A stretch of DNA of 64,000 bases, from NCBI RefSeq assembly GCF_026126425.1, contig NZ_JAFMPW010000003.1, positions 248,001-312,000 of the forward strand, given 5' to 3'. Both the position numbers and the translations under genes were made by a program. Origin of the DNA: Muriicola sp. Z0-33. GTDB lineage: Bacteria > Bacteroidota > Bacteroidia > Flavobacteriales > Flavobacteriaceae. Shown one piece after another: positions 1 to 9,533 of this stretch (position 1 is the stretch's first letter; each line of letters starts with the position of its first letter). The notes beneath the pieces are model-generated. The model was not told the DNA's origin. It saw only the letters and a list, made by a program, of their open reading frames with translations, and did not search any database.

Positions 1-243
1 GAAGATGGTACTCACCCGCTGCAAAAAGCGTGGATAGCCGCCCAGGCTCCACAATGTGGATATTGTCAGTCCGGGCAGATTATGCAGGCTGCGGCCCTGC
101 TCGAAAAAAATCCCAGTCCGAGCACAGAAGAAATTAAATCTGAAATGAATGGAATTTTATGCCGATGCGGAACTTATCTACGTGTTATTAAGGCAGTGAA
201 AATGGCAGCGGAAAGCAAATTAACCAATGTAAAAAGAAGTTAG
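1..243 (+). CDS. 2Fe-2S subunit of a molybdenum hydroxylase (IorA-like), C-terminal part
   Basis: The window opens inside this gene; 80 residues and the TAG stop are visible. Two paired-cysteine motifs, QCGYCQSG near the start and ILCRCGTY about 40 residues later, are the ligands of the second [2Fe-2S] cluster in small subunits of the xanthine dehydrogenase/isoquinoline 1-oxidoreductase family. This subunit passes electrons from the molybdenum centre carried by the large subunit, whose gene starts 53 bases downstream in the same direction, so the two are surely co-transcribed. The N-terminal plant-ferredoxin-type cluster must lie upstream of the window. The true substrate cannot be told from the sequence. 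Confidence 0.9.
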   Translation, partial: EDGTHPLQKAWIAAQAPQCGYCQSGQIMQAAALLEKNPSPSTEEIKSEMNGILCRCGTYLRVIKAVKMAAESKLTNVKRS

Positions 244-296
244 ATGAATCCCCTTGCCGGCATACGGGTCATCAAACAAATTTCAAAGGCACGAAA

Positions 297-2471
297 ATGA
301 CGCAAACTTCTAAAACAATAAACAGAAGGCATTTCCTGAAATCCTCCGGAGGAGTTGCTTTTTTCATAGGCATATCGGGTATCTTACCTCAACTGATGTC
401 TTGCAGTGATACAAAAGTATTAGCGAAGCAAATAGAAAAGCATAAACTTACTGCCTGGGTACAACTCACGAAAGATGGACAAATTATTATCTACAATCCG
501 GCAGCGGAAATGGGTCAGGGATCAATGACTGCTTTGCCAGTTTTGTTTGCAGAGGAAATGGATGCAGACTGGTCTAAGGTAAATGTAGAGTTTTCGCCTC
601 AGAACTCGGATGTGTACGGATCCCCGGGCTGGTCCCCTGGGAGCAAACTCATGTTTACAGTAGGGAGCAGGACAACCAACAGTTATTATCAACTAATGCG
701 GAAGGCAGGCGCACAAGCGCGATATATTTTAGTGTATAGTGCCGCAAAGCACTGGGGGGTAAATATATCTGAACTGAGCACTGCCGAAAGTCTTGTGACA
801 CACAATAAAACGAATAAGTCGATAAGTTACGCAGACCTTATTCCATTTTTGGAAATGCCGGCGAACCCTTCAGATTTGAGTGAGGTAAATTTAAAGGACC
901 CTGCAGAGTTCAAACTAATTGGCAAAGAAATTCCAAGAACAGAAATTCCGTCCAAGGTAGATGGTACTGCACAATTTGCGATTGATCTGCAATTGCCAGG
1001 TATGGTTTATGGTGTATTGGAAAGGGGAAATTTACACGGCGCCAAACCTACCCTCATCAATGAAAAAGAAATATTGGAACAGGATGGGATTGTTAAAATA
1101 GTACCATTTGAATATGCTATTGGCATCATCGCCAATTCCCTGGAAAAGGCTTTACAGCTAAAAAAAATGTTGAAGATCGAGTGGAGTGATGCCCAGGCAA
1201 GTGGATTTAATTCTGATGAAGTTTTTACTGAGTATGAGAAAATAGCTGCCGGGGGTAATACAGAAAAAGCGATTGTTGAGAAAGGTAATATTAAAAAAGC
1301 TTTAGGTTCTGCGGCCAGAATTTATGAGGCAGATTACAAAAATGACTATGTATACCATGCCCAAATGGAACCCTTGAATGCGGTAATAAAAGTTGCGGAA
1401 GATAAAAATAGTGCTGAGGTTTGGGTAGGAAGTCAGCAAGGTCCCGACACTAAATTGGGAGTCCCTGATATTCTGGGCATTCCGCCCGAGAATGTTACTG
1501 TCCACTTACAGTATTTGGGCGGTGGCTTTGGGCGCAGAAGTATGAACGATTTTGTAGAGGAGTGCGCTTATCTGGCAAAAGAAATGGCACCTCAACCAGT
1601 AAAATTAATATGGACAAGAGAAGATGATCTCACTTATGGCGCCTACAGGCCGATGTCTCTTCAACGCTTACAAGTAGCTACAGATAAAAATGGTGAAATT
1701 ACCGGTTTTTCACATTGTGTTGTTGGTGATGGCGGGCATCTGGTAGCTGGTGGGGTAAGAAATGACTATTATGACATACCCAACCAATTTGCCGAATGGC
1801 GTAAAGCATCACATGGGATCCGTTTAAAGCATTGGCGTTCAGTAGGTCACGCGCCTAATAAATTTGCCATAGAATGTATGCTCGATGATATAGCCAAAAG
1901 TCAAAAACTAGATCCGGTAGCACTGAGAAGAAAATTAATGAAAAACTCCCCGAAAGCACTGGCAACCTTAGAGAAAGTAGTGGAAATTTCGGGCTGGGAA
2001 GACCCTCCTATTGCAGGCAGGGCAAAGGGTATGGCATTTGCAGAACACGGTTCATTTGGGACCGGAGTATGCGAAATTTCAGTTGATGCCACAACGGGAA
2101 AAATAAACGTGCATAGATTCTGGATTGCGCTTAATGCCGGAGTAATTGTGCAACCAGACAATGTAAAGGCTCAAATGGAAGGGGGAGTTATTATGGGAAT
2201 AAGTAGTTCGCTGCAGGAAAAGATCTCAATAATGGACGGTAAAATTCAACAATCTAATTTTAATGACTATAAGTTACTTCGTATGAACGACAGTCCTGAA
2301 AGTATTGAAGTGGCCCTGTTAAAGTCCACCGAAACCCCGGAAGGAGTTGGTGAAACGGCTACCCCAATGGTGGCAGGGGCAATAGCCAATGCCTTTCTTG
2401 CTCTTACCGGCAAAACCCTGAGGCACCTGCCCTTTACTCAGGAACGCGTACTGGAGGCTTTGAATAGCTAA
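297..2471 (+). CDS. Molybdopterin-binding large subunit of an exported molybdenum hydroxylase (IorB-like)
   Basis: This is a 724-residue catalytic subunit of the isoquinoline 1-oxidoreductase beta / aldehyde oxidase family. It binds the molybdopterin cofactor and hydroxylates an aldehyde or N-heterocycle. The N-terminus has a twin-arginine signal (R10 R11 H F L K) followed by a hydrophobic stretch and LMSC, so the folded enzyme is probably exported by Tat and may be lipid-anchored at C36. The cofactor loop GGGFGRR is at 408-414, and the GVGE motif near the C-terminus supplies the catalytic base E686. It follows the 2Fe-2S subunit gene and overlaps the convergent DUF1080 gene by 4 bases. Molybdate for it may come through the mod operon at 51-54 kb. 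Confidence 0.9.
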   Translation: MTQTSKTINRRHFLKSSGGVAFFIGISGILPQLMSCSDTKVLAKQIEKHKLTAWVQLTKDGQIIIYNPAAEMGQGSMTALPVLFAEEMDADWSKVNVEFSPQNSDVYGSPGWSPGSKLMFTVGSRTTNSYYQLMRKAGAQARYILVYSAAKHWGVNISELSTAESLVTHNKTNKSISYADLIPFLEMPANPSDLSEVNLKDPAEFKLIGKEIPRTEIPSKVDGTAQFAIDLQLPGMVYGVLERGNLHGAKPTLINEKEILEQDGIVKIVPFEYAIGIIANSLEKALQLKKMLKIEWSDAQASGFNSDEVFTEYEKIAAGGNTEKAIVEKGNIKKALGSAARIYEADYKNDYVYHAQMEPLNAVIKVAEDKNSAEVWVGSQQGPDTKLGVPDILGIPPENVTVHLQYLGGGFGRRSMNDFVEECAYLAKEMAPQPVKLIWTREDDLTYGAYRPMSLQRLQVATDKNGEITGFSHCVVGDGGHLVAGGVRNDYYDIPNQFAEWRKASHGIRLKHWRSVGHAPNKFAIECMLDDIAKSQKLDPVALRRKLMKNSPKALATLEKVVEISGWEDPPIAGRAKGMAFAEHGSFGTGVCEISVDATTGKINVHRFWIALNAGVIVQPDNVKAQMEGGVIMGISSSLQEKISIMDGKIQQSNFNDYKLLRMNDSPESIEVALLKSTETPEGVGETATPMVAGAIANAFLALTGKTLRHLPFTQERVLEALNS

Positions 2472-3052
2472 TTTTCGTTTAGCATTTGCAGCTGTATATT
2501 TCTGAATTTTACAGTACCCGTTTCCGCGGCCTGTAGCGCTATATATCCTTCAACCAGGTCTTTATTGTCAATATCAACGGTAAGTTGGTCGTTGACCCAT
2601 GTCTGGATACGACTGCCTTTACACCGTATTTTATAGGTGTTCCATTTATCCAAAGTTTCTACATATGCTTTCGGAACCTCCCTGCTTACAACAGATCCGG
2701 TTCTCCACTTTTGATCCGGGTGTAAATCCCAGATATTCATTTCATAACAATCTATATTAGATAATTCCTTTACATTACAACGCACAAATATTCCGGAATT
2801 AATTGTGCTATCCGGTTGAAACTCCAACGTCAGCTCAAAATCCTTATAACTCTTTTCTGTAATAACAAAACCAGAGTTACTTGAAGCGGTACCTACCAAA
2901 ACCCCATCATTAAAACTCCATTGGGCTTCACCTCCTTCATACCAATCCTTGCCTTGCTTTTCGAATAAAAGCAGAGTTGAAGAATTCTTTTGTCCGCAAG
3001 AGTTAATTAATAAGGCGATAATAAAAATGGCAAGAAGGTTCTGGTATCTCAT
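2468..3052 (-). CDS. DUF1080 (3-keto-disaccharide hydrolase-like) lipoprotein
   Basis: A 194-residue protein with a lipoprotein signal (LLINSC, lipid-modified C19) followed by one DUF1080 domain, a concanavalin-like beta-sandwich. The conserved core is visible as FVITEKSYKDFELTLEF, then NSGIFVRC, and WNTYKIRCKG...WVNDQLTVD. Relatives are annotated as 3-keto-glucoside or 3-keto-disaccharide hydrolases or as glycan-binding proteins, so a role in periplasmic sugar handling is an inference. Its 3' end overlaps the convergent molybdenum-hydroxylase gene. A larger DUF1080 lipoprotein lies at 53995-54783. Confidence 0.8.
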   Translation of the reverse strand: MRYQNLLAIFIIALLINSCGQKNSSTLLLFEKQGKDWYEGGEAQWSFNDGVLVGTASSNSGFVITEKSYKDFELTLEFQPDSTINSGIFVRCNVKELSNIDCYEMNIWDLHPDQKWRTGSVVSREVPKAYVETLDKWNTYKIRCKGSRIQTWVNDQLTVDIDNKDLVEGYIALQAAETGTVKFRNIQLQMLNEN

Positions 3053-3141
3053 TTATCAATATTTAAGTAATTGAATATATGAAAAATGAAGATTTAATTT
3101 CTCATAATATTGAATTATATTAGAGGTCCACCTAATTCTTA

Positions 3142-4347
3142 ATGATGATAAGAAATATTGTTTTGTTATGCCTTGTTGGCAGCATTTGTATTCAATGTAA
3201 ATCTGATAAAAAATCAAGCCCTGTCAAAGGTGAGGAGACGCTAACAGTGTCTTCCGAATTTAATTTTACATCAAACCCTCAGGAGGTTCCTGAACAAGAA
3301 ATCAAAACATTAGAAATCGGTGCTTCGGCACCTAATTTTAAGCTACCTGGAGTAGATGGAAAATATCACAGCCTTTCCGATTATGCATCTGCAGAGGTTT
3401 TAGTTATTGTTTTTACCTGTAACCACTGCCCAACAGCCCAGGCCTATGAGGAAAGAATAAAGAAAATCACTGCAGATTTCGCCAACCAAAATGTACAGCT
3501 TATTGCTATCTCCCCCAATAGCCCCTTAGGCTTACTTTATGAGGAACTGGGCTATTCTGACTTAGGAGACACTTATGAAGATATGCTAATCAGGGCAAAA
3601 GAACAAGATTTCAACTTCCCATATCTCTACGATGGGGACACCCAGGAAGTAACTCTGGCATATGGCCCAGTAGCCACACCTCATGTATTTGTTTTTAACA
3701 AGGCCAGAACTTTAGAATATGTAGGAAGAATAGACGGTTCGGAGAAACCGGGTACAGCCAATGGTGAAGATCTGCGAAATGCCATAACACAGATACTCGC
3801 CGGGAATCCAATAGACCATCCTGTTACCAAAACTTTTGGGTGTTCTACCAAATGGGGATGGAAAACAAAAATGCGCGGCAGGGTAGACAAGCAGTGGGCA
3901 GAAAAGGAAGTGGAACTAACAGAAATGAATATTGAGGAGATTAAAGGACTTCTTAAAAACGATTCGGACAAGCTAAGATTATTAAACATATGGGCTACCT
4001 GGTGTGGTCCCTGCAGATTAGAATATCCAGATTTTATTGTGGTACAGCGAATGTTTGGAGCAAGGGATTTTGAATTTGTCTCGCTCTCCGCCGATAACCT
4101 ATCCAAAAAGGAGGATGCCCTAAAATTCCTCAAAAAGTCCCAATCTGCAGTTCCCAATTATATCGCAACTACCAAAGATAAATACGAGCTCATTGAAGCG
4201 GTTGATCCAGAATGGAATGGTGCTTTACCATATACCGTATTAATAGAACCAGGAGGAAATGTAGTTTGGAGACACCAGGGCGAGGCAGACTTTCAGGAAC
4301 TGAAGAGAACCATTGTAGATCATAAAATGATTGGTAGGGTGTATTAA
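3142..4347 (+). CDS. Periplasmic lipoprotein with two fused thioredoxin-fold domains
   Basis: The 401-residue product has a lipobox (ICIQC, C19). The first domain (about 57-220) is of the peroxiredoxin/AhpC-TSA-like type with an active site C93-N-H-C96. The second domain (about 255-400) is TlpA/ResA-like with W-C288-G-P-C291. The two active sites suggest an intramolecular relay or two separate thiol tasks in the periplasm; I cannot say which. The start is one of two adjacent ATG codons (3142 or 3145). It is divergent from the DUF1080 lipoprotein and stands alone. Confidence 0.85.
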   Translation: MMIRNIVLLCLVGSICIQCKSDKKSSPVKGEETLTVSSEFNFTSNPQEVPEQEIKTLEIGASAPNFKLPGVDGKYHSLSDYASAEVLVIVFTCNHCPTAQAYEERIKKITADFANQNVQLIAISPNSPLGLLYEELGYSDLGDTYEDMLIRAKEQDFNFPYLYDGDTQEVTLAYGPVATPHVFVFNKARTLEYVGRIDGSEKPGTANGEDLRNAITQILAGNPIDHPVTKTFGCSTKWGWKTKMRGRVDKQWAEKEVELTEMNIEEIKGLLKNDSDKLRLLNIWATWCGPCRLEYPDFIVVQRMFGARDFEFVSLSADNLSKKEDALKFLKKSQSAVPNYIATTKDKYELIEAVDPEWNGALPYTVLIEPGGNVVWRHQGEADFQELKRTIVDHKMIGRVY

Positions 4348-4399
4348 ACAGATCAATAAGATTTAGTGCTCCTAAGTGTTTGAATTCTAATAATTACAT

Positions 4400-5164
4400 A
4401 TGTGCTACGATATCAAAGCCAGCCTGGAAGCCCAATTAAAAAGAGCTAGAAGAGATGGTGATTTAAATGCCATTCAGGAAATAGAAAAAAAGCTGGTTCC
4501 TTTGACAGACTTGCCTATTTTTCATGCCTCGGGCTTTAGTCATCCCAAACTATTGATCTATACAGACGCATCTCCCAAAATTCCCATCGTAGCGCAGTGG
4601 GGACTTGTACCTCATTGGGTAAAAGACAGTGTGCAACTGAAGAAATTCTGGAACAACACCCTCAATGCAAGAGGAGAAACAATTTTCGAAAAACCGGCGT
4701 TTCGTCAATCGGCCAGAGGCAATCGTTGTCTTATTTACGTAGATGGTTTTTACGAACATCATCATTATAAAGGAAAAACCTATCCTTATTATATCCATCA
4801 AAAAGATGCTATGCCCATGATCCTGGCGGGTCTTTGGAGCGAATGGGTGGATAGAGCAACGGGAGAACTATGGACTACTTTCTCCATAGTAACAACTGAG
4901 GGCAATCCTCTTTTGGCAAAAATTCATAATAATCCGAAACTTAAGGGTCCAAGAATGCCCTTAATTTTACCGGAAGACCTTGCTGATAAATGGTTAATGG
5001 ATATTGAGGAAGAATTGGATATTCAACTAATCCGGGAATTGATTCATTCGTTTCCTGAGGAGGAGTTGGAGGCCCACACGGTTCATAGGCTCAGAGGAAA
5101 GGACTATATGGGCAATGTTGCCCAAATCAGTGAAAAAGTAGACTACCCGGAATTGGTAGAATAA
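4400..5164 (+). CDS. SRAP-family abasic-site protein (YedK/HMCES-like)
   Basis: The 254-residue protein belongs to the SOS-response-associated peptidase family. These proteins form a covalent thiazolidine link between their N-terminal cysteine and abasic sites in single-stranded DNA, shielding them at forks. The catalytic set is present: C2 (exposed after Met removal), N89 and R91 in LNARGET, E119 in DGFYEH and H176 in AKIHNN. The family's usual DGFYEW reads DGFYEH here. N-terminal residues 8-32 form a charged helix often seen in Bacteroidota members. No LexA-type operator was recognised upstream. It converges on the DUF5916 gene with a 9-base gap that holds a shared hairpin. Confidence 0.9.
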   Translation: MCYDIKASLEAQLKRARRDGDLNAIQEIEKKLVPLTDLPIFHASGFSHPKLLIYTDASPKIPIVAQWGLVPHWVKDSVQLKKFWNNTLNARGETIFEKPAFRQSARGNRCLIYVDGFYEHHHYKGKTYPYYIHQKDAMPMILAGLWSEWVDRATGELWTTFSIVTTEGNPLLAKIHNNPKLKGPRMPLILPEDLADKWLMDIEEELDIQLIRELIHSFPEEELEAHTVHRLRGKDYMGNVAQISEKVDYPELVE

Positions 5165-5178
5165 GCGAGCTGCTTATT
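5160..5178. terminator. Hairpin across both stop codons of convergent genes
   Basis: AATAAGC (5160-5166) and GCTTATT (5172-5178) are perfect inverted repeats around a 5-base loop. The stem contains the TAA of the SRAP gene and the stop of the DUF5916 gene on the other strand. There is only a short T tract, so it may be a weak bidirectional terminator or a 3'-end stabiliser. Confidence 0.45.
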
Positions 5179-7378
5179 TCACCAAATCGAACATTCTTGA
5201 ATATTTAATAATAAAGCTGTTATTAAGCGGATCACCATCCTGAAGATTGTGATTATAGACAATAAACAATCCGGTATTGGCTCTTTGAAGCCAGCCAAAA
5301 CGTAGATTCACGGCCCATAGTTTGTCTACGGTGTTATTTTGAATCAGCCCCTGCAGGTACATCTGGGGAGTAAAAGAATAAGACAACTTACTGCCAAAAA
5401 TATTTGCGGTAAAATCGCCCCCTGGAAGATCAAATTTGTTGTATTGATATGTAAAAGCCGCATTGAATTTGTCTCCTGACCTTAGTCTTAAAGTACCGCT
5501 ATTTAAATACCGTTTCCCTCCAAAAGAGCCACCTGCTACCGAACGAATATTTATGGATATGGGGTTACTCTGGTTGGTGAAAAAGATGAGCTGTCCTTCC
5601 GTATGATCATAGGTGCCAGGCTGCACCACTACCCCATCAGATATTTCAAAGGCATCCAATACCCCTTCGGTAGTGACATTCATCCCCGTGTGTATTTCAA
5701 GGCCACTTTTAAACTCCCAATGATTATCTATATGCAGAAAACTGGTTTCATTAAATCCGTCAAAATTCCAGAATCCCCTATAAGAGACGTGCGGTCTGAG
5801 TTCCAGGATCTTGGAGTTCTCATTTTTTGGCCGATAATGATAAAGTATCAATCCTTCAGGTTTTCTGAATGCAGAACGGAATAAGAAGCCTACCTCCGGA
5901 TTAAAACCCTGTCCTACCTCGGTATAACCAGCGCGCATTTCCCAATTGTTCCAAACATAATCTGTTTGAAATTTAAAGGCATGTGCGTTAATGGTATCAT
6001 TAGGATCGTTTGTACGGGCGTAGAAACCAGACATTCTTGCCTTTCTTCCCAATCCTAACTTTCCATCAATGGCGTAGGTTCTGTTGTAGTCATCATCGCT
6101 TTGCAAACCGGTTCTGCTCACAAGAACAGCTCCAAGTGCTGTACGCCCTTTAAATTCATGATTTACCCTGGCTACAGTAAAGTTGTTTTTTTCAATTCCC
6201 GCTTCCTGAACATCATCTGTAAACATGCTCAATAGTCCGACATTGGTTCGGTTAAGCTTCCCCGAGAGCCTTGCTCCCCCAATAATTGGAACCACATTAC
6301 CCGAATCTCCAATACCTATCCGTCTGCTAAAAAACAGATCTACCTCACCCGGACTACCGACAGAAAAAAGTCCGGCATTCTCCAAAAAGAAAGGTCTCTT
6401 CTCTGGAAAGAAGAGGTTAAACCTGTCCAGGTTCACTTGTTGATCATCCACTTCAACCTGAGCAAAATCGGTATTATAAGTAAGATCAAGGGTTAAGCTC
6501 GGGGTGATACTGTATTTGATATCGCCACCCACATCGGCCGTAAATTCTGTTGTGGGGTCGGCCAGGGTCTGATCTGTATCGAGCCTACCTAAGGCATACG
6601 GAATAATTTTAAGGTTTCCAGGGCTTCGAAGCTTTAAACCTGTAAGTGTTCCTGCCAGTGAAAGTCTGTTTAGGTTAAAACCAATGGGCATCGCCGCCCA
6701 ATATACAATCTCATTGCTTTTTCTAATGTTCCTTCTGAAATTTATTCCCCAGTCTTTCCCGGATTGAAACCTGATCGTTCTAAGTGGTATGGCAAACTCA
6801 GCACTCCAGCCAAAATCAGCCACCTGGGTCTGCACCTCCCAACTGGCATCCCAGTTAAGGTTAAAGCCTCCGATGGTACCGCCTTGTTGCCTGTTCACAT
6901 TAAAATTACCCTGGCCTTCATTGTCTACCTGTGCATCGTATTCCACACCCAGAGAATTGGTGCCAAAAATAAAACCGTTTTGTCCGTCCTTATAGGTGTC
7001 CAAAATAAAAATAAAGGCATCCGTATTATCAAGATTGGCATCTCTAAGGGCATCCGAAACCACCAGATTCTGAGGTTCGGCATCATAACAAACTACTGAA
7101 ACATAGAACGTATCCGATGTATAAGCAATTCTTATTTCTGTCTTTTCTGTTGCCGCCAGGCCATAATTGGGTTGGGTCTGTGTCAGGTCGCCAAAGGGCA
7201 CTATGTCTTGCCAGATTCCGTCATTAATAACCTCTCCGTCAATTGTTGGGCCTGTGGTTATAGCTACTGCTTCGGCAGTAGGTCTTGTATTGGTAGTGGT
7301 TGTATTGTCCTGGGCACTAAGAGCACTGACAATTGCCAAACTGTACAAAGACAAAAAAAAGCATTTACGGAATAACAT
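5174..7378 (-). CDS. DUF5916 outer-membrane protein with an N-terminal carbohydrate-binding-like domain
   Basis: The 734-residue protein starts with a signal peptide (cleavage after SALSAQ). Next comes a CBM9-like beta-sandwich domain (about 35-240) beginning TAEAVAITTGPTIDGEV, typical of carbohydrate-binding family 9 / endoxylanase-like modules. The rest is rich in alternating aromatic beta strands ending in a terminal hydrophobic strand (FIIKYSRMFDLVK), as in an outer-membrane beta-barrel. The family is common in Bacteroidota, but its function is not established. It stands alone and is divergent from the dioxygenase-like gene at 7513. Confidence 0.85.
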   Translation of the reverse strand: MLFRKCFFLSLYSLAIVSALSAQDNTTTTNTRPTAEAVAITTGPTIDGEVINDGIWQDIVPFGDLTQTQPNYGLAATEKTEIRIAYTSDTFYVSVVCYDAEPQNLVVSDALRDANLDNTDAFIFILDTYKDGQNGFIFGTNSLGVEYDAQVDNEGQGNFNVNRQQGGTIGGFNLNWDASWEVQTQVADFGWSAEFAIPLRTIRFQSGKDWGINFRRNIRKSNEIVYWAAMPIGFNLNRLSLAGTLTGLKLRSPGNLKIIPYALGRLDTDQTLADPTTEFTADVGGDIKYSITPSLTLDLTYNTDFAQVEVDDQQVNLDRFNLFFPEKRPFFLENAGLFSVGSPGEVDLFFSRRIGIGDSGNVVPIIGGARLSGKLNRTNVGLLSMFTDDVQEAGIEKNNFTVARVNHEFKGRTALGAVLVSRTGLQSDDDYNRTYAIDGKLGLGRKARMSGFYARTNDPNDTINAHAFKFQTDYVWNNWEMRAGYTEVGQGFNPEVGFLFRSAFRKPEGLILYHYRPKNENSKILELRPHVSYRGFWNFDGFNETSFLHIDNHWEFKSGLEIHTGMNVTTEGVLDAFEISDGVVVQPGTYDHTEGQLIFFTNQSNPISINIRSVAGGSFGGKRYLNSGTLRLRSGDKFNAAFTYQYNKFDLPGGDFTANIFGSKLSYSFTPQMYLQGLIQNNTVDKLWAVNLRFGWLQRANTGLFIVYNHNLQDGDPLNNSFIIKYSRMFDLVK

Positions 7379-7512
7379 GAAGGGCAGTTGGTGATTTGCT
7401 GTTTAAATGTACCCTTTTCTTTGAATTTTTGGACTATTTCACTTAAAGTTTTTCTCTAGTTTTAGGAATGCTATTGCAAAATCTCTAAATTGGAACATTC
7501 AAGGATAATCGT

Positions 7513-8250
7513 ATGTCATTTGAACTCAGTACGGCCCAGAAATCCTTTTTTAAAGAAGAGGGATATTTGGTTATAAATCATCTCCTAAGCCAAGAGGAGG
7601 TTAACTATTACAATGAGGTCTACGAAGGATTTCTGAACAATAGTATTAATGCCTCTAAATACAGGTCTGATCTCTCAGGATCTGCAGACCCAAATTCAGA
7701 GAAAATTACCCAAATCATGGTTCCGAGTAAAGTATTTCCGGAACTCCTGGAAAAACCGTTGCATCAAAAAACACTGAGTATAGCAAAAGGGCTCCTTGGG
7801 GAGGATATGGACTTAGATTTTGACATGTTGATCAACAAAGCTCCCCATACCAATACTATTACCCCATGGCATCAGGATGCGGCCTATTGGATAGAACTCC
7901 CGGACAAAAGAGCAGTTAGTTGTTGGGTGGCTATAGACAGGGCTTTTAAAGAGAATGGCTGTATGTGGTATGTGCCTAAATCTCATCTGCAACCTTTATT
8001 GACTCATACACAAACGGGGAACAAAGGAGCACTAAAGTGCGAAGGCAGTGAAGCAAATGCTGTATGCATTGAACTGGAACCGGGTTCCTGTGTTTTGCAT
8101 CAGGGAGGCACTTTACATTATAGTCGGGGGAATACCACCTCACAACATCGTAAAGCACTTATCACTAACTTCAGGCCTGGTGAAATGATTGCGCTTGAAC
8201 GATTACAAGGAGTAGACCATACGGGAGAGCGAAAAATTAATATAAAATAA
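7513..8250 (+). CDS. Phytanoyl-CoA dioxygenase (PhyH) family protein
   Basis: The 245-residue protein is a predicted Fe(II)/2-oxoglutarate oxygenase. The facial triad reads H120-x-D122 (PWHQDAAYW) and probably H202 in LHYSRGN. R213 is placed to bind the 2-oxoglutarate carboxylate. The family hydroxylates many small molecules, and the substrate is unknown here. It leads a same-strand run with a serine hydrolase and an AhpD-like protein (gaps 27 and 17 bases), so a small catabolic or detoxifying operon is likely. Confidence 0.85.
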   Translation: MSFELSTAQKSFFKEEGYLVINHLLSQEEVNYYNEVYEGFLNNSINASKYRSDLSGSADPNSEKITQIMVPSKVFPELLEKPLHQKTLSIAKGLLGEDMDLDFDMLINKAPHTNTITPWHQDAAYWIELPDKRAVSCWVAIDRAFKENGCMWYVPKSHLQPLLTHTQTGNKGALKCEGSEANAVCIELEPGSCVLHQGGTLHYSRGNTTSQHRKALITNFRPGEMIALERLQGVDHTGERKINIK

Positions 8251-8277
8251 CTTACTCAATATAAAATTTGAACTAAT

Positions 8278-9516
8278 ATGAAGCTAAACAAGATTACCCT
8301 GCTATTAAGCCTTACTTTTATTTTATCTCTTTCTTTATTGCAGTCACAAATGGCTGCAACTCTGGAGGCGTCTAATGCCGGAATTTCGGAGGACCGGCTA
8401 GAGCGGTATGAAAATTTCCTGAAGTCGGAAATCGATGAGAGACGCATCCCCGGAGCGGTATCCCTGGTTTTCAGGAAAGGAGAAATTGTTCATGAAGCCA
8501 GCTATGGCTACTCTAGCCTGGATGATAAAAATCCTATGGGGCAAGATAATATCTTTCATATCATGTCTATGACAAAGCCCATTGTTACGGTAGCTTTTAT
8601 GATGCTCTATGAAGAAGGGCATTTCTTTTTGACCGATCCGGTTTCCAAATATCTGCCTCAATTTAAAGATTTAAAAGTGGCCAAGGATGTAAATGAGGGC
8701 AAAGACGGGGCTACAGAACCGGCCAACAAGGAAGTCACAATTCACCAGGTGCTTACGCATACCGCCGGATTTTCTCATGGCCTTGGCGGTACAAAGCTAG
8801 ATAGTGAAACTGCTCAGGCCCTGTATTTTGAACCTCAGGAAAATATAGAAAGTAGAGTAAACACCCTGGTAAGTTTACCTCTTATTGGGCATCCCGGAGA
8901 ACAATGGTATTACAGTGCTTCGCCAGATGTGTTGTCTTTACTGATAGAACATTTTTCTGGTATGAGCACCGCAGAATTTTTACAAAAAAGAATTTTTGAT
9001 CCCCTGGGGATGAATGATACAGGTTACAATATTGACAAATCTAATCAGGATAGATGGGTACCTGTGCACAATATTAATGAAGAAGGAGCATTAGTAAATT
9101 CGGAGCAACAGCTTCCCAAAGATGGGATAACGGTGTTCGGAGGTACACATGGACTTTTTTCCACAGCTTCGGACTATATGAAATTTTGCCAAATGTTACT
9201 TAATAATGGCAGTGCCAACGGGCAACAATTGCTGAGCACAAAGACAGTAGAACTAATGACCCAAAATCATGTAGGTGGATTGTATCAGGCGCCCGGCCAG
9301 GGATTCGGGCTTGGGTTTGGAGTAACCACTGACCTTGCGGCAAGTAAGTCTACCGGTTCGGTTGGACAATATTACTGGGGTGGCGCTTATTGTACCTACT
9401 TCTTTATTGATCCGGAAGAAGAACTGATTGCCATTCTTATGACCCAGCTTCAACCCTATAGCAACTACTATAGTAATAAAATGAGACAGTACATCTATCA
9501 AACGATAACAGACTAG
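8278..9516 (+). CDS. Exported beta-lactamase-family serine hydrolase
   Basis: The 412-residue protein belongs to the class C beta-lactamase / penicillin-binding-protein-like family (Pfam Beta-lactamase). It has a signal peptide (about 1-25), the catalytic S97-M-T-K100 tetrad and a Y212-S-A motif replacing YxN. A glycine-rich HGLFSTASDY segment lies near residue 295. Members of this family are mostly esterases or D-amino peptidases rather than antibiotic-resistance enzymes, and nothing here argues for resistance. It is 27 bases after the PhyH gene, probably in the same transcript. Confidence 0.87.
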   Translation: MKLNKITLLLSLTFILSLSLLQSQMAATLEASNAGISEDRLERYENFLKSEIDERRIPGAVSLVFRKGEIVHEASYGYSSLDDKNPMGQDNIFHIMSMTKPIVTVAFMMLYEEGHFFLTDPVSKYLPQFKDLKVAKDVNEGKDGATEPANKEVTIHQVLTHTAGFSHGLGGTKLDSETAQALYFEPQENIESRVNTLVSLPLIGHPGEQWYYSASPDVLSLLIEHFSGMSTAEFLQKRIFDPLGMNDTGYNIDKSNQDRWVPVHNINEEGALVNSEQQLPKDGITVFGGTHGLFSTASDYMKFCQMLLNNGSANGQQLLSTKTVELMTQNHVGGLYQAPGQGFGLGFGVTTDLAASKSTGSVGQYYWGGAYCTYFFIDPEEELIAILMTQLQPYSNYYSNKMRQYIYQTITD

Positions 9517-9533
9517 GCTAAAATAGAAATAGC

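Noticed and set aside
3681-4157. 158-residue open frame on the minus strand
   Set aside because: It lies wholly antisense to the double-thioredoxin gene, has no family motif or promoter and shows shadow-type composition.
8278-9516. Antibiotic-resistance beta-lactamase
   Set aside because: The SxxK and YSx motifs fit the broad serine-hydrolase family; length and context match esterase-like members rather than class C resistance enzymes.
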